From positions 7,936,001-8,000,000 of the forward strand of contig CP053148.1 in the NCBI GenBank assembly GCA_014607495.2: DNA of 64,000 bases, in the 5' to 3' direction. This DNA is from Carposina sasakii. Lineage: Eukaryota > Arthropoda > Insecta > Lepidoptera > Carposinidae. The position numbers were made by a program, and so were the translations under genes. Of the stretch, positions 33,852 through 44,129 are shown piece by piece; position 1 is the first letter of the stretch, and the number at the start of each line of letters is the position of its first letter. Below the pieces are notes generated by a model that worked only from the letters and a program-made list of their open reading frames with translations, made no database searches and had not been told where the DNA came from.

Positions 33852-34990
33852 TTTTATCAGTGACAAGTTTCTAGCGTATCGGTTATATACATTTATAAGG
33901 TATACTGTACAAATCTAATTATAAGGAACCTTGATAAAATTTTCTCATCTCAGAGGCATATTAATGTTATTGTCATAATAAATTCATTGTATACTTACAG
34001 CAAGCATAACAAAAACATTGTTGTCAGGTCGGCATCATTTCCGTATATTGAGTATCAAAGCATAAGTGTAGTCAGTTAGTTATAACTATATTCATACGAG
34101 GTATAACAGAAGAAATATGCTATGCGAAATGCTAGAAAAATACCCTACACAGAGAACTTATTCATAAAATTAGAGATTTTAAATCAATCGTTTATTTGTG
34201 TACACGAAATGTTTCAGGTTTATGAAATGTTTATCTAAACAGGTTACACATGGTGACATACACAATAAAATTTCCTAAGTCATACGTAATTATATCATTA
34301 CATATAAATAAAATAAATGCCTAAAAGTAACATGAAAATATTATCTATTCATTACATCATCCAAAATTTCGTGTTAATCGATGAATTTGTATGGTGAACT
34401 AGTCAGTTCTAAATAATATGACATGAGTAATATGTAGATCATCTTAAATTAGCTGATTATAAAGGCAAAACATTTTAATTTTAAGGAGTGTGATGTATCT
34501 AAATATTTATTCTGTTTATTATTTGAACATCACATTATCATAAACAACATTTCTGTTAGGAATCGCATAAAAGATTCCTTTTAGGTTACAACCTGTCTTA
34601 TATTTTCTTTATAAAATAAAATACAAACTATTTTCAACCACTCCATCATGTTTGCGTCCACTGGTGCTTATAATCCTGGCGACTATCATGTGTCCACGTC
34701 CAGAACTGTCTCAATAAGAAATCCTGCACAAAAATTAGCGATTCTTTTATGAAATTATACATTAAACCAGAAAAATCCATCTTCTGTGTCTATGCAAGTC
34801 TTTACTGTTACATTTTTTGATAAGTCACTATAAAATTAATATTAATTAAACGTTTTTAGATTCCATAAATACATGCCACACGACACAAATAGTAAAGTTT
34901 TACTATGCACATATAGGTTTCACGTAATCAAAATTATTATCTGTTAAGAATTTACTTCAGTCTTCACAGGTATAATATTTTTATTATACA

Positions 34991-35230
34991 TCAAATTGTC
35001 AATTTTCCTTCCGAATTTATGAACAAACCGGGGATTGGTGTTGATTGCTTCAAAAGTCTCTTAGATTTATTTATCTCGTACGAGCTAAATGCCTCCAACT
35101 TCTGTTTAACTTTGTTTGCAGTTTCTTTAATATAAGCTAAGAATCTATTGAAATTTGATCGACGTTTGCATTCAACTTCACTTTCATTTAACACTATGAT
35201 TATTATAATTAAAAAGCAGAATTTCCGCAT
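34991..35230 (-). CDS. Small secreted peptide 6 of the cluster
   Basis: 79 aa starting at a true ATG. Residues 1-21 (RKFCFLIIIIIVLNESEVEC after Met) give the clearest family signal motif. The mature part is strongly basic (about 13 Lys/Arg against 4 Glu). It has a predicted amphipathic helix at about 27-50 (FLAYIKETANKVKQKLEAF) and a tail STPIPGLFINSEGKLTI. AATAAA on this strand at 34980-34985 closely follows the stop. It is the member nearest the second lipase, from which it is divergently transcribed with 4.8 kb between. Function is unknown. Confidence 0.78.
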   Translation of the reverse strand: MRKFCFLIIIIIVLNESEVECKRRSNFNRFLAYIKETANKVKQKLEAFSSYEINKSKRLLKQSTPIPGLFINSEGKLTI

Positions 35231-35341
35231 AGTATCTAGTTACGCAACACGTTGTAGTGTGAGCCCGTTGCCAATGAAATGTAGAATTACTTCAATCTCA
35301 TTATTATAAAGATGGCTTAGATTTTATGTCAGACTAATATG

Positions 35342-35373
35342 TATTTATATGGAATGTTAATGGAGTTCCGCAC
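35342..35373 (-). promoter_or_regulatory. GTGCGGAAC element plus TATAAATA box
   Basis: GTGCGGAAC (35365-35373, minus strand) is a variant of the shared element, 15 nt upstream of TATAAATA (35342-35349). A short upstream open frame (ATGAGATTGAAGTAA) follows in the leader. Confidence 0.5.
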
Positions 35374-35399
35374 GCAATTCTACCGTGTGATTATCCTGT

Positions 35400-37300
35400 C
35401 ATACGCATAGCGAAATCACGCAAAACTACCTATCAACATGAGGGACGTACGTAAGGATAGAATATGAGGGAAAACACCTGTCCAGAAATAAATGCATTTG
35501 ATTTTATTTGAAAACAATTTATACTCATTTTATTTTAAGTAAAGGTTTGTTTTAACTATGGGTAAGTGCAAATAATTTTATTAACTATGCAAACTTTTTG
35601 GATAGTGTTTTTCTTATATTAAAAAAGCACGTTACTACTATTTAACTTGATTTGTTAAATTCCCCCACGGGTCCGAGAGATAATCTAATAGATTCACCCA
35701 TGAATGACTTTTTTAGCTTTTTACGCTTACTAACAAAATGTTCATACAGAAATGAAGTAGGTAGAGGTAGTAGACTGATTTTAAATTTAAAGACGCAAGT
35801 CAGAAATATCACATCATAAAGTCAGACTTTATAGAACCCACTAACTAGCTTTTTCCAGATGACGACATAACTATTTATTGTTATGGCTTCCTTACTCACT
35901 TTAATATTAAACTAACACGACTGTGCGACCATGTTTATATTATTCAATGCAAACCGTGATATTTCTTGTAAACTTATTTCACTTGCAACAGGTATTCAAG
36001 AGCAAAACGCTTTAAACAGTATGTAGTCCAATATTATGTGTTGAATATGTTCATGTATTCGTGGAAATAAACAGGGAAATTTCATTACATTTCAATCTGT
36101 TGCATTGCAAGCATTGCACATTGTTTTAGTGTGCAAACTATTTCAATTATAACTCCTAATATCTACAAACTAATGTGTATTGCATATTCATTTACTTCAA
36201 TTATTTATTTTGTAAAATTATAATTAATTATACAGTATAACAATATAATATAACGTTTATGTAGATTGGTACCTTTTTATTTTATTAGATATATAAACTC
36301 TACTTATATTTCTAAAATATAGCGAGGTAACGCGGCCATCAATCTGGATACGCTGCCATCGGTGTGGGTTTTGCAGGACTTCTTTTATTTGTAGCTTTAG
36401 TCAATTTTATTTAAACTTAATTCTTTGTATTTTATTTTGTGTATAAACATTGAGGTGGTTAAAGGGTTTCATGGGCATCTCAAGAAATTTTCATAATGTC
36501 AAGCTCTTATATAACGTCCTGGGTAGCGTCTAATACTTACGCAAGGATACCGTAAAAATGTTATTATGTTTATTATTTCATAGACCGTAGTAGGTATTCC
36601 AACTTGTATTGACTGACACGAAGCCGACACGTAAGTAATTTTTACACAACTACGTTCACAGTCAAACTTTATCAGGGGGCTGCCTTTATTTCCATTGAAA
36701 TGCTTCACTACTATTCTTTTCAAAATTAAAATAAAGGTCCAGTAAAACAATGTGGTCCGACTAATGTTCTCGGGTTGGAATAAATGCAAATCTGTTTTGC
36801 AAATTATTCCTTTGCTTTTTTATATTTTTCCTTTTATTGTCTGCGGAGTACCATTGGGTATCTTTCTTTGTCTTCCCGATAAACAAAAGGAACTCGTTTA
36901 AATGCCTTATTTGCGTAGGAAATTAAAATATTCTTTATAAAGCCAATTTAGAAATTACTGTGAGATTAATACGAACAATTAAGAAATAACACGGAAGTAA
37001 ATAATGTAGAAAACATAAATGCATATACGCACGGCTGTGTTCTCAAATTAGGATAGCTACTGAACTGCAGGATCACGAAGGAGATCTTATAGCCTTGTTA
37101 AGCATAACTAGGGCTAGATTAAAAAATAAGTGACAGGCTGCTAGCAATAGCCTAAGGGAACGTTTCGTTCCTTAGTATACATTAAATAAGATGTAGCTTG
37201 TGTATTCTTATTTTATGAACGAATAAGTTTATGAACGTCGCATCATTATAGGCAAAAATAAATAGATAATTTTGTGAAAACTTTACGGTGTACAATACAG
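35400..37300. other. Intergenic, no gene seen
   Basis: AT-rich. The minus-strand open frame at 36499-36789 has neither a signal peptide nor domain features. A short piece near 37.03-37.10 kb matches the repeat at 33505. Confidence 0.45.
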
Positions 37301-37304
37301 CCTC

Positions 37305-37495
37305 GAGCACACCGGATGCATATGCGTACACGTAAGCGTAGACGTACACGTACCTCTGAGTTATAATGTATGGAACTGTATAGGCACGGGCAGACTGCAT
37401 GCGTATGCGTAGACGTAAGCATAGACGTCAAGCGGTGAACTCAGAGGGACGTGTACGTCTACGCTTACGTGCACGCATACGCATCCGGTGTGCTC
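37305..37495. repeat. Long foldback element of CGTA-type words
   Basis: The left arm starts GAGCACACCGGATGCATATG and contains ACGTAAGCGTAGACGTACAC and CCTCTGAG. The right arm is nearly its reverse complement (CTCAGAGGGACGTGTACGTC ... CATCCGGTGTGCTC). The arms are about 56 nt, with a loop carrying further copies of 'gcgtagacgtaagc'. Open frames across it on the minus strand are by-products. Confidence 0.8.
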
Positions 37496-38298
37496 CAGAA
37501 TCAGGGTGATTTTTGGTCGTCAACGTTCCCGAAAACTACGGAATTTCCTCATCATCACGATCATTTTTCTCCATGGAAGCATACCTGGGAAGTGTCTGGT
37601 TTCCAAAATATTAGGGCCCAAAGTTGAGTAAATAGACTGCGTTTTTCTGCATAAATGCACATTGATGCGTGTAGCAAGATTTATTTACGACAAAATAATT
37701 AATATATATCTATTAAAAAACTAGCATAAACACTGGACACTATAAATTTCGCCCGATTAAGTAATGATTTTTTTTTTAATTATCATCGTTTCTCAACATG
37801 TTTTTAGCATAAACTTACTTTATTTGATGTAGAGAGTACGGACCCTTCGTTAAGGGTGGCAACAAACAAACATCCTGTATAAGATAATGTAGATTGATAT
37901 TATTGTACAGATACTCGTAAACAGAAAACATATTAAAAACCAGCCAAGTGTGAGTTAGAATCGCGCATCGAGGGTTCCGCACAAACTTGCACTGTTAATA
38001 CTGTGAAAGCATCCAACAATAATGTTAGAACAATAGCTCTAACTAAAAGACAAACTAGGTTAAAGGACACACTTCTGTTTGTCGTTCGATCTGGTAGACA
38101 CAGGAATAGCACCAACCGCAAATAATAGGGAATACGGAGAAATTGTAGCTTTCCTTATGCTGAGAGATAGTATTTTACCTAATTATGTCTCTAGGCAGTA
38201 ATAACTAAGATGCCCTATTCTCTTTTAGCCTATAGCATCCTATAGCTTTTCATTAAAACGAACTTTAATTATTTTTTAATAGCATAGTTTTATTTTTA

Positions 38299-38705
38299 AC
38301 CGACTTCAAAAAAGAGAGGTTATCAATTAGTCTGTATGTTTTTCTTTTATGTGTGTTACCTCAGAACTCCGTCATTTATGAACCGATTTCAATTTTTTTA
38401 ATAGTTTGTCATGGTATGCTTCCAAGTTGGTCCCATATTCACCATGTCAGGATCTGATGATGGGATCTTGGAGAAATCGAGGGCAATCCTCAAATATTGT
38501 AGGCACATGTAGTCTGTTTTTATACTTTTACTGAGCGTTTTGATCACCTACATATAAAACATAACATCTGATGATGAATCTCTAAGGAATCTAGGGATAT
38601 CCTCAAATATAAAAGGCACGAGTAGTCCGTTTTTAGATCTTTACAGAGAATTTTGGTCAGCTACACATAATATAAAGGAAACGAGGGTCTGATGATGGTG
38701 CCGCC
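38299..38705 (+). repeat. Dispersed element beginning AACCGACTTCAAAAAA, internal tandem units
   Basis: After the start box, a unit with 'ctgatgatg', 'caatcctcaaatattgtagg' and 'tagtctgtttttatactttt' is repeated about 120 nt later with changes ('tcctcaaatataaaaggcac', 'tagtccgtttttagatcttt'). Confidence 0.6.
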
Positions 38706-38735
38706 GAAAAACAGATAGTGGAACTTTTTAGTAAC

Positions 38736-38960
38736 AAAATCCCCCTATGGCAGGGGGAGGCCTACATCCAGTAGTGGACTGCAATAGGCTTACGAAGATG
38801 AAGATAATTGTGTTAAGTGGTGAAATTATATGTTGCGTTAAGCCGTGTCCGAAGTAAGATGGTTATAAAGGAAGAGGTAGACATGAGAATAACGAGATGA
38901 CGGATAGTAGGGATGAATGAAAGAAGAGTACCTACATATTCCACCGACCCCAAATGATTC
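38736..38960 (+). repeat. LINE 3' ends
   Basis: A 'gggggaggcctacatccagt' box with tail is followed by a second LINE-like end ('ccaccgaccccaaatgattc', 'ggaacagggcaggaagaagg'). The open frame at 38917-39108 is inside or just after this repeat. Confidence 0.5.
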
Positions 38961-39244
38961 GGAACAGGGCAGGAAGAAGGAGTGTAATTATATGTTGCTT
39001 ATGTTGTCAGACGTAAAGTTTCGTAGTCGGTTTTTCGTTTTAACAAAAATATTTTATTTTACTTTTAGTTTGAATGAAAGAGATGAATGTATTATACAAA
39101 TATTATAATACATATATTATAGCTTTAAGTTTTCAAGGAAAACATTATTGAATTCATTTTTGTGAATCAGACTTGAGCCTAAAACCAAATTCAGATGCGC
39201 ATTACTCGTATTATAACCGCGCATTTCTTCAGTATACTGCAATA

Positions 39245-39310
39245 ATATACTGGACGTAGGCCTCCCCCAAGGCACGCCACAAAGCTACAGCTTCCGTAGG
39301 GGGGCTTTTG
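39245..39310 (-). repeat. LINE 3' box, reverse copy
   Basis: 'ctggacgtaggcctccccca' is the reverse complement of the box at 2890-2962. Confidence 0.55.
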
Positions 39311-40000
39311 CGCATATAATAACTACTACGAAATTAGTTGCCTTACTAAAGGCATAAGATAATGATAAGCACAATTTATTCGCAACATACAATAAATAAA
39401 TTTATGTATAACTTATATCTATATTGGTAACTTATGGTGCTACTAAAAATCTGCGTGTAAAGTTATTCCCTAGCAATAAATGATTTTTGACAGCTAAATA
39501 TATGGATTATCTATTTAATTAAACTGAGTACAAGTATAGCTTATACCTATTAGTAGGGCCCATTCTGTTCTTATTACCATAAGTTATAGTAAGTTTATAG
39601 CCTAAAAGTAGCGAACGATAATAATTATCCATGACCAAAAAACCTATGGCACAATGACATCTACAGTGGATTATATCAAATGAAGTACTGTGTGATTTGC
39701 TAGTAGGAGAATACATTAAATCGTTGTGACTAAGTATTCTCTAATAGCTTATATTTCTCCTTCATACTCGTAGCAAGTCTATTTTATTCATAACAATTTG
39801 TACCTTACTATTATGAAAAACTTCTCATATTAATTACTCAGCCATAATAGTCACTAGACTAATAACAATCACTATTTATAATAGATAATATTCATAACAT
39901 CTAACCGTTATGAAAACAAAGTAAGAATGTTGACCTAGATGTAGATACATCTTTACAAATTCATTTCATGGCGTTCATTTTTTCATAACATCTCAGGATG

Positions 40001-40033
40001 TATAAATGGTGTGCATCCAAAAGTGTTTTCATT
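40001..40033 (+). promoter_or_regulatory. TATA box and initiator of the second lipase
   Basis: TATAAATG at 40001 and TCATT at 40029-40033 are about 30 nt apart. Transcription would start near 40031, so the GTG at 40011 is outside the transcript and the first ATG is at 40059. The TTGCGGATC element of the small genes is not seen here. Confidence 0.65.
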
Positions 40034-40058
40034 ACACTTTTCTGCTAGCACCATTATC

Positions 40059-41513
40059 ATGTTGGTAGTATATAAAGAGGTATTTTTAATGATTTTATCA
40101 TTTGCTAAATTACATGACTCAAATGCGCAAAAATACGGTATTGGTTCTGGAGTGGCAGGTCTTGTAGAAGAAAGGTTATCAAAATCTATAGCAGATATAA
40201 AAGAAATTATGTTTAAACTCTTTATAGCTAATCCACCTCAAATTGGCCATATGCGTGAAAAGAAAAATGCATGGTTAGAGGCCATTGCTAATGCAACAGG
40301 TCAAGAAGCACAAATCAATTTAACTGATATAAGGAAGTCAAGAAGACATACATTGCCGAGGGATTTGTATAAAGATGTACAGCTCATACATGTTGATGGA
40401 CATAAAACTGAAACTCATAAAATTGAAACATCCGATGGGTATACTCTCACAGTGCATAGAATTTTTCCACGATACAATACGAATAAACAGAATAGCGTCG
40501 CCATGCTTCACCATGGCTTTTTGGGCTGCTCCTTCGACTGGATTCATCTTGGTCCAGGAAACTCATTACCCTATCTTTTATCGAACAAAGGATACGATGT
40601 CTGGCTATTAAATGCTAGAGGTAATCGATATTCCAGAACTCACAACTCCTACGATGAGTCTTCATCGCAATTTTGGGATTTTACTTTTAATGAAATAGGA
40701 ACACATGATTTACCAGCAGTAATACAGTATATAAAGGATTTGTCTCATACTGAACCCAAAATCGATTACATTGGATACTCAATGGGAGCAACAGCTTTAT
40801 TAGCACTCTTGTCGGCACGTCCACAGTTTAACAGTATGTTCAGATCGGCAGTGTTACTCGCTCCGCTGTCTTTTATGGGACATGCTAAAGGACCACTAAG
40901 ATATCTTTCAGAATTTTATTTTACAAAGAAAAATACAACTTACACATTCTTTGGTGACACGGACTTTAGATCATCGGAGACATTCCCACCGAAAATCGTA
41001 AAAGACTTTTGCAAAGGTGAAAAATATCTTTGCAAGAACCCCTTATTACTAATAGCAAATGGAGGCAAAATGTTTGCAAGAAAAAATATCACAGAGCGAG
41101 TAATGAGATACACACCAGCAGGAGCATCGAGTAAAACTCTCCTTCATTACTTACAACTAATTAAAAGTGGTAAGTTTGAAACGTTCAATACGGGTTCCGT
41201 GAAGAATGTAGAAAAATATGGTCACCCGTTCACGAAGAAGTACCGACTGGATAATATTAGATTACCAATGTTTGTGTTTAGTTCTAGAGACGATTGGCTA
41301 TCGACAGTTCCGGACACTTGTAACTTGTTGGATCAACTGCCTTATCAAGTTATGCATCACATCGTGCAAAGAGAAGACTTCACACATACTGACTTTGTCT
41401 GGGGAGCGGATGCTCCTAAGTTAATTTATCATCAACTTTTGGATATCCTTGAAAATGTGTCGCCTAAACTAAGATTGGAAGATTATAAGGCTAAGTTTCG
41501 AAAAGTTCTGTAA
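40059..41513 (+). CDS. Secreted acid lipase (gastric/lysosomal lipase family), single exon
   Basis: 484 aa. Residues 1 to about 23 are a signal sequence, less hydrophobic at the start than in the first lipase. Residues 24-107 form an N-terminal extension with a predicted helix (LVEERLSKSIADIKEIMFKL) and a furin-type RKSRR at 92-96. The lipase N-terminal segment follows (HKIETSDGYTLTVHRIF), then HHG at 151-153, nucleophile Ser241 in GYSMG (239-243), a probable Asp412 (SSRDDW) and His443 (FTHTDFVWGADAP). NARGNRYSRTH and FWDFTFNEIGTHDLPA are family hallmarks. The triad looks complete. The frame begins upstream at GTG 40011, but promoter placement and lack of ATG rule that out. It is clearly diverged from the first lipase. 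No strong AATAAA lies close downstream. Confidence 0.92.
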   Translation: MLVVYKEVFLMILSFAKLHDSNAQKYGIGSGVAGLVEERLSKSIADIKEIMFKLFIANPPQIGHMREKKNAWLEAIANATGQEAQINLTDIRKSRRHTLPRDLYKDVQLIHVDGHKTETHKIETSDGYTLTVHRIFPRYNTNKQNSVAMLHHGFLGCSFDWIHLGPGNSLPYLLSNKGYDVWLLNARGNRYSRTHNSYDESSSQFWDFTFNEIGTHDLPAVIQYIKDLSHTEPKIDYIGYSMGATALLALLSARPQFNSMFRSAVLLAPLSFMGHAKGPLRYLSEFYFTKKNTTYTFFGDTDFRSSETFPPKIVKDFCKGEKYLCKNPLLLIANGGKMFARKNITERVMRYTPAGASSKTLLHYLQLIKSGKFETFNTGSVKNVEKYGHPFTKKYRLDNIRLPMFVFSSRDDWLSTVPDTCNLLDQLPYQVMHHIVQREDFTHTDFVWGADAPKLIYHQLLDILENVSPKLRLEDYKAKFRKVL

Positions 41514-41519
41514 CATGTC

Positions 41520-43260
41520 ATATTATGAATTGTTAAAATTTTAAAAGATCACTTATATTTTATTGTACATAAGTACCTTATAATGTAAGTAGCATTTAAT
41601 GATATTCTATTCTAGAACTGTAAATAATATCGCTTAAAATAGTTATTATAGAGCACGTGCGATCAATATAGATTAGCCTTTTTATGGAGTGGTACCTACG
41701 TTAGAATGTATTTATCATAAATCTTTCCCAGTTGGTGATTATTACATTTTAAATATAATCCAGGTATGTAACAAAGCCTGAGAAAATAATAATCTGGCCT
41801 TCCGTGAGAGGTGGTTGGCCGAATTAAATCTATCCTACCTATCAGTTTCGGGAAAACTTTTATACAATTATTAGAATAACTGACAATATACATAACAAGA
41901 ACTATTACGAGTACCTATACAATATTTTGGAGTTAATTGACTGAACGAATGATATATTTTTTGGGACATTAACAACTGTATACAAAATATTTAAAACATT
42001 TCTACTAAGTGGTGCTTCATTATTTATTATAGTTTCTTATGATTTATTCATTAGTACTTAAAGTGAAATACATTCAGGCACGTTTACCAAGCAAGCAATT
42101 GAACATAAAAAGTTAAGGACAGAAATAAGCGAAATTCTATGAAAATAACTTACTATACAAAATCACATATTTAGGAAGTCTCAATACCATTTTGAAAAAT
42201 AAACACATGATTTCGAGCCTCAAATTTTTAAAATAAATTGTCTGTAGCGTGCTATTTTCATAGCTTTTCACTTTACTTACCCCTTTTGAGACATTCTGAG
42301 TTGGACAGGTCTATCCTTAGTCGATTTTAATAAGGACTAAATTCTGGCACAATTTAGGCAACACCTTTACTTGAGCTGTTTAATTTGTTTTAGTTGATAC
42401 ATTCGATCCAATAACGTGGACAACTGAACATGCCCTGCTGATTTCCCGCGCGGCCTATTTGGCCTGACCACAACTTGTCACACAAGAACCAATCACATTC
42501 ATTTTATCCTAACCCACTTTTTCTGGACAAAAAGTTTTTAAATAGTACATTTTAAAATTATCAGTGTGTTTTCCTCCCGGAGATACTCCAGATGCTAGTA
42601 CATAGCATGATATTTTCTTTGACATATTTTCTAATATTTCTCAAAATTTAATGATCGATGATATTTATTTATTATTCTTTATACATCACAAAATTTAAAA
42701 TTAGGTACAACTTCCCACAAAAAAATATGGAGTTAAGTGTACTCAGTATTAATCTTTTCGTAACCAAAATTTTCTTTTTCATCATTTTCACTTGAGAATT
42801 ATATCACTTTTCGCACCTATGTACGTAATATATTTAATTGAAAACTCTCTTTATCACGTCACTGTTTATCGTGATCAGATATCAAGTGACGTATTTTTAT
42901 GGGCCTTTAGTAGCAAGGGTCGCGTATTTTTCAACCCCATAGAATCCCATAGGAACTACCCTTATAAAGACTACCATAACTTAAGTCGCGTTGATCAGGT
43001 ACTCTCTAGTTTAAATATATTTTCTTTACTTTTACTGTTCTGGTGGATTATGAAAATAAATCGGAAGAGTATGAATAAAATTATAATACTCGTAAGTATG
43101 TGCAACTGAAAAATGTATTAATTAATAAATAAATTATTGTGAAAGCGTTTACCGTTTTATGTCTGTGTTATGACATGCTTAAAATAAGCACGAACTATTT
43201 TATTATATTTAGTTTCTCTACCTTATAAATTAATCGTCAAGTGAGCAAATGAGTAGTTAT
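41520..43260. other. Intergenic, with a decayed MITE interior
   Basis: 42180-42300 ('aaataaacacatgatttcga', 'cttaccccttttgagacatt') matches the interior and one end of the 58993-59259 element. The plus-strand frame at 42792-43109 opens at a TTG; from its first ATG it has hydrophobic parts but no family resemblance. Confidence 0.45.
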
Positions 43261-43262
43261 CC

Positions 43263-43495
43263 TACTTCCTACTAATCCTACTAATATTATAAAGGTGAAT
43301 GTTTGTAAGTATGGATGCGTGGATGGATGAATAGATAGATGGATGGATGGATGGAAGTTTGTTACTCTTTCACGTAAAACGGCTGGAGCGATTTTAATAA
43401 ACTTTGGTATGGAGTTAGCATTTATCCCGGATAATTTCGACATTTTGTTTTTCTGCAGACCACGCGGACGAAGTCGCAGGCATCCACTAGTTTAC
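43263..43495 (-). repeat. Lepidopteran-type dispersed repeat, reverse copy
   Basis: It reads from 'cctactaatattataaaggt' through a (ggat)n run to 'cacgcggacgaagtcgcagg' and 'catccactag', the reverse complement order of 33618-33851. Confidence 0.75.
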
Positions 43496-43930
43496 AATAT
43501 CTTTTTTATTTACTTTTTAAGATTAGGTATATTCACACCTATATTACTTTACCATTGCAAATCCCAAAATACCTTGTGCAAACACGCTCAGCGCTAATTT
43601 AACTCAGCTGCAACAGTCACTTTTATTGCAAAATAAAACATTAACTATTCCGGGCCAAGGGTGGCTCGGGTTGGGGTGCAAAACATACCCCATGTTAAAT
43701 ATTTCTATGATCATTGATATTATTTTGATATTGGGTGAATATTGAATTGAATAACCACTGACGATTATGTATTGTTCACGTTACTGACCCGTTTTAAGGT
43801 GAGCACAACTATAATTTTTCGTCGATATTTCTGTTTATCTTATTAAATGCTGCTCTGATTGTAATGCTGTTTATTTTTTTGCTATTACAATTGAGATTAT
43901 TGTGCGTTTTCTTTGAGCATACCTGTATAG

Positions 43931-44122
43931 GTATGTCACCGGAAGATAATAATCTCTGCAAGTTGATAAAATTTATTTTCGCACATTTTCGCAAATTTAA
44001 AATGATATAATTTATCTCTCATTTAGAATCCTACGAAAGTTTATAAATTTCCTAGAAAACGTATACATTAATTTCCTATAAAATTATGAGTTTGCGGATC
44101 TTGTTATCTTCCGGTGACATGT
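43931..44122. repeat. Inverted repeat with TGTCACCGGAAGATAA arms
   Basis: The left arm (43931-43961) and right arm (44092-44122) share ATGTCACCGGAAGATAA and end in CTGCAA or CCGCAA, about 130 bp apart. The right arm contains an exact TTGCGGATC (44092-44100). Confidence 0.6.
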
Positions 44123-44129
44123 AGGTACA

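Noticed and set aside
37182..37431. Overlapping minus-strand frames
   Set aside because: They are produced by the stop-poor arms of the foldback element.
38917..39108. Frame ending FYFTFSLNERDEC, like the peptide signal motif
   Set aside because: No ATG before the hydrophobic part, no promoter element, and it abuts LINE 3' ends; the resemblance is probably chance.
40011..40058. N-terminal extension of the second lipase to a GTG
   Set aside because: Nuclear genes rarely start at GTG, and the TATA box and initiator put the transcription start at about 40031, downstream of it.
42792..43109. Plus-strand 105-codon frame with hydrophobic segments
   Set aside because: It opens at TTG; from the first ATG no family resemblance remains.
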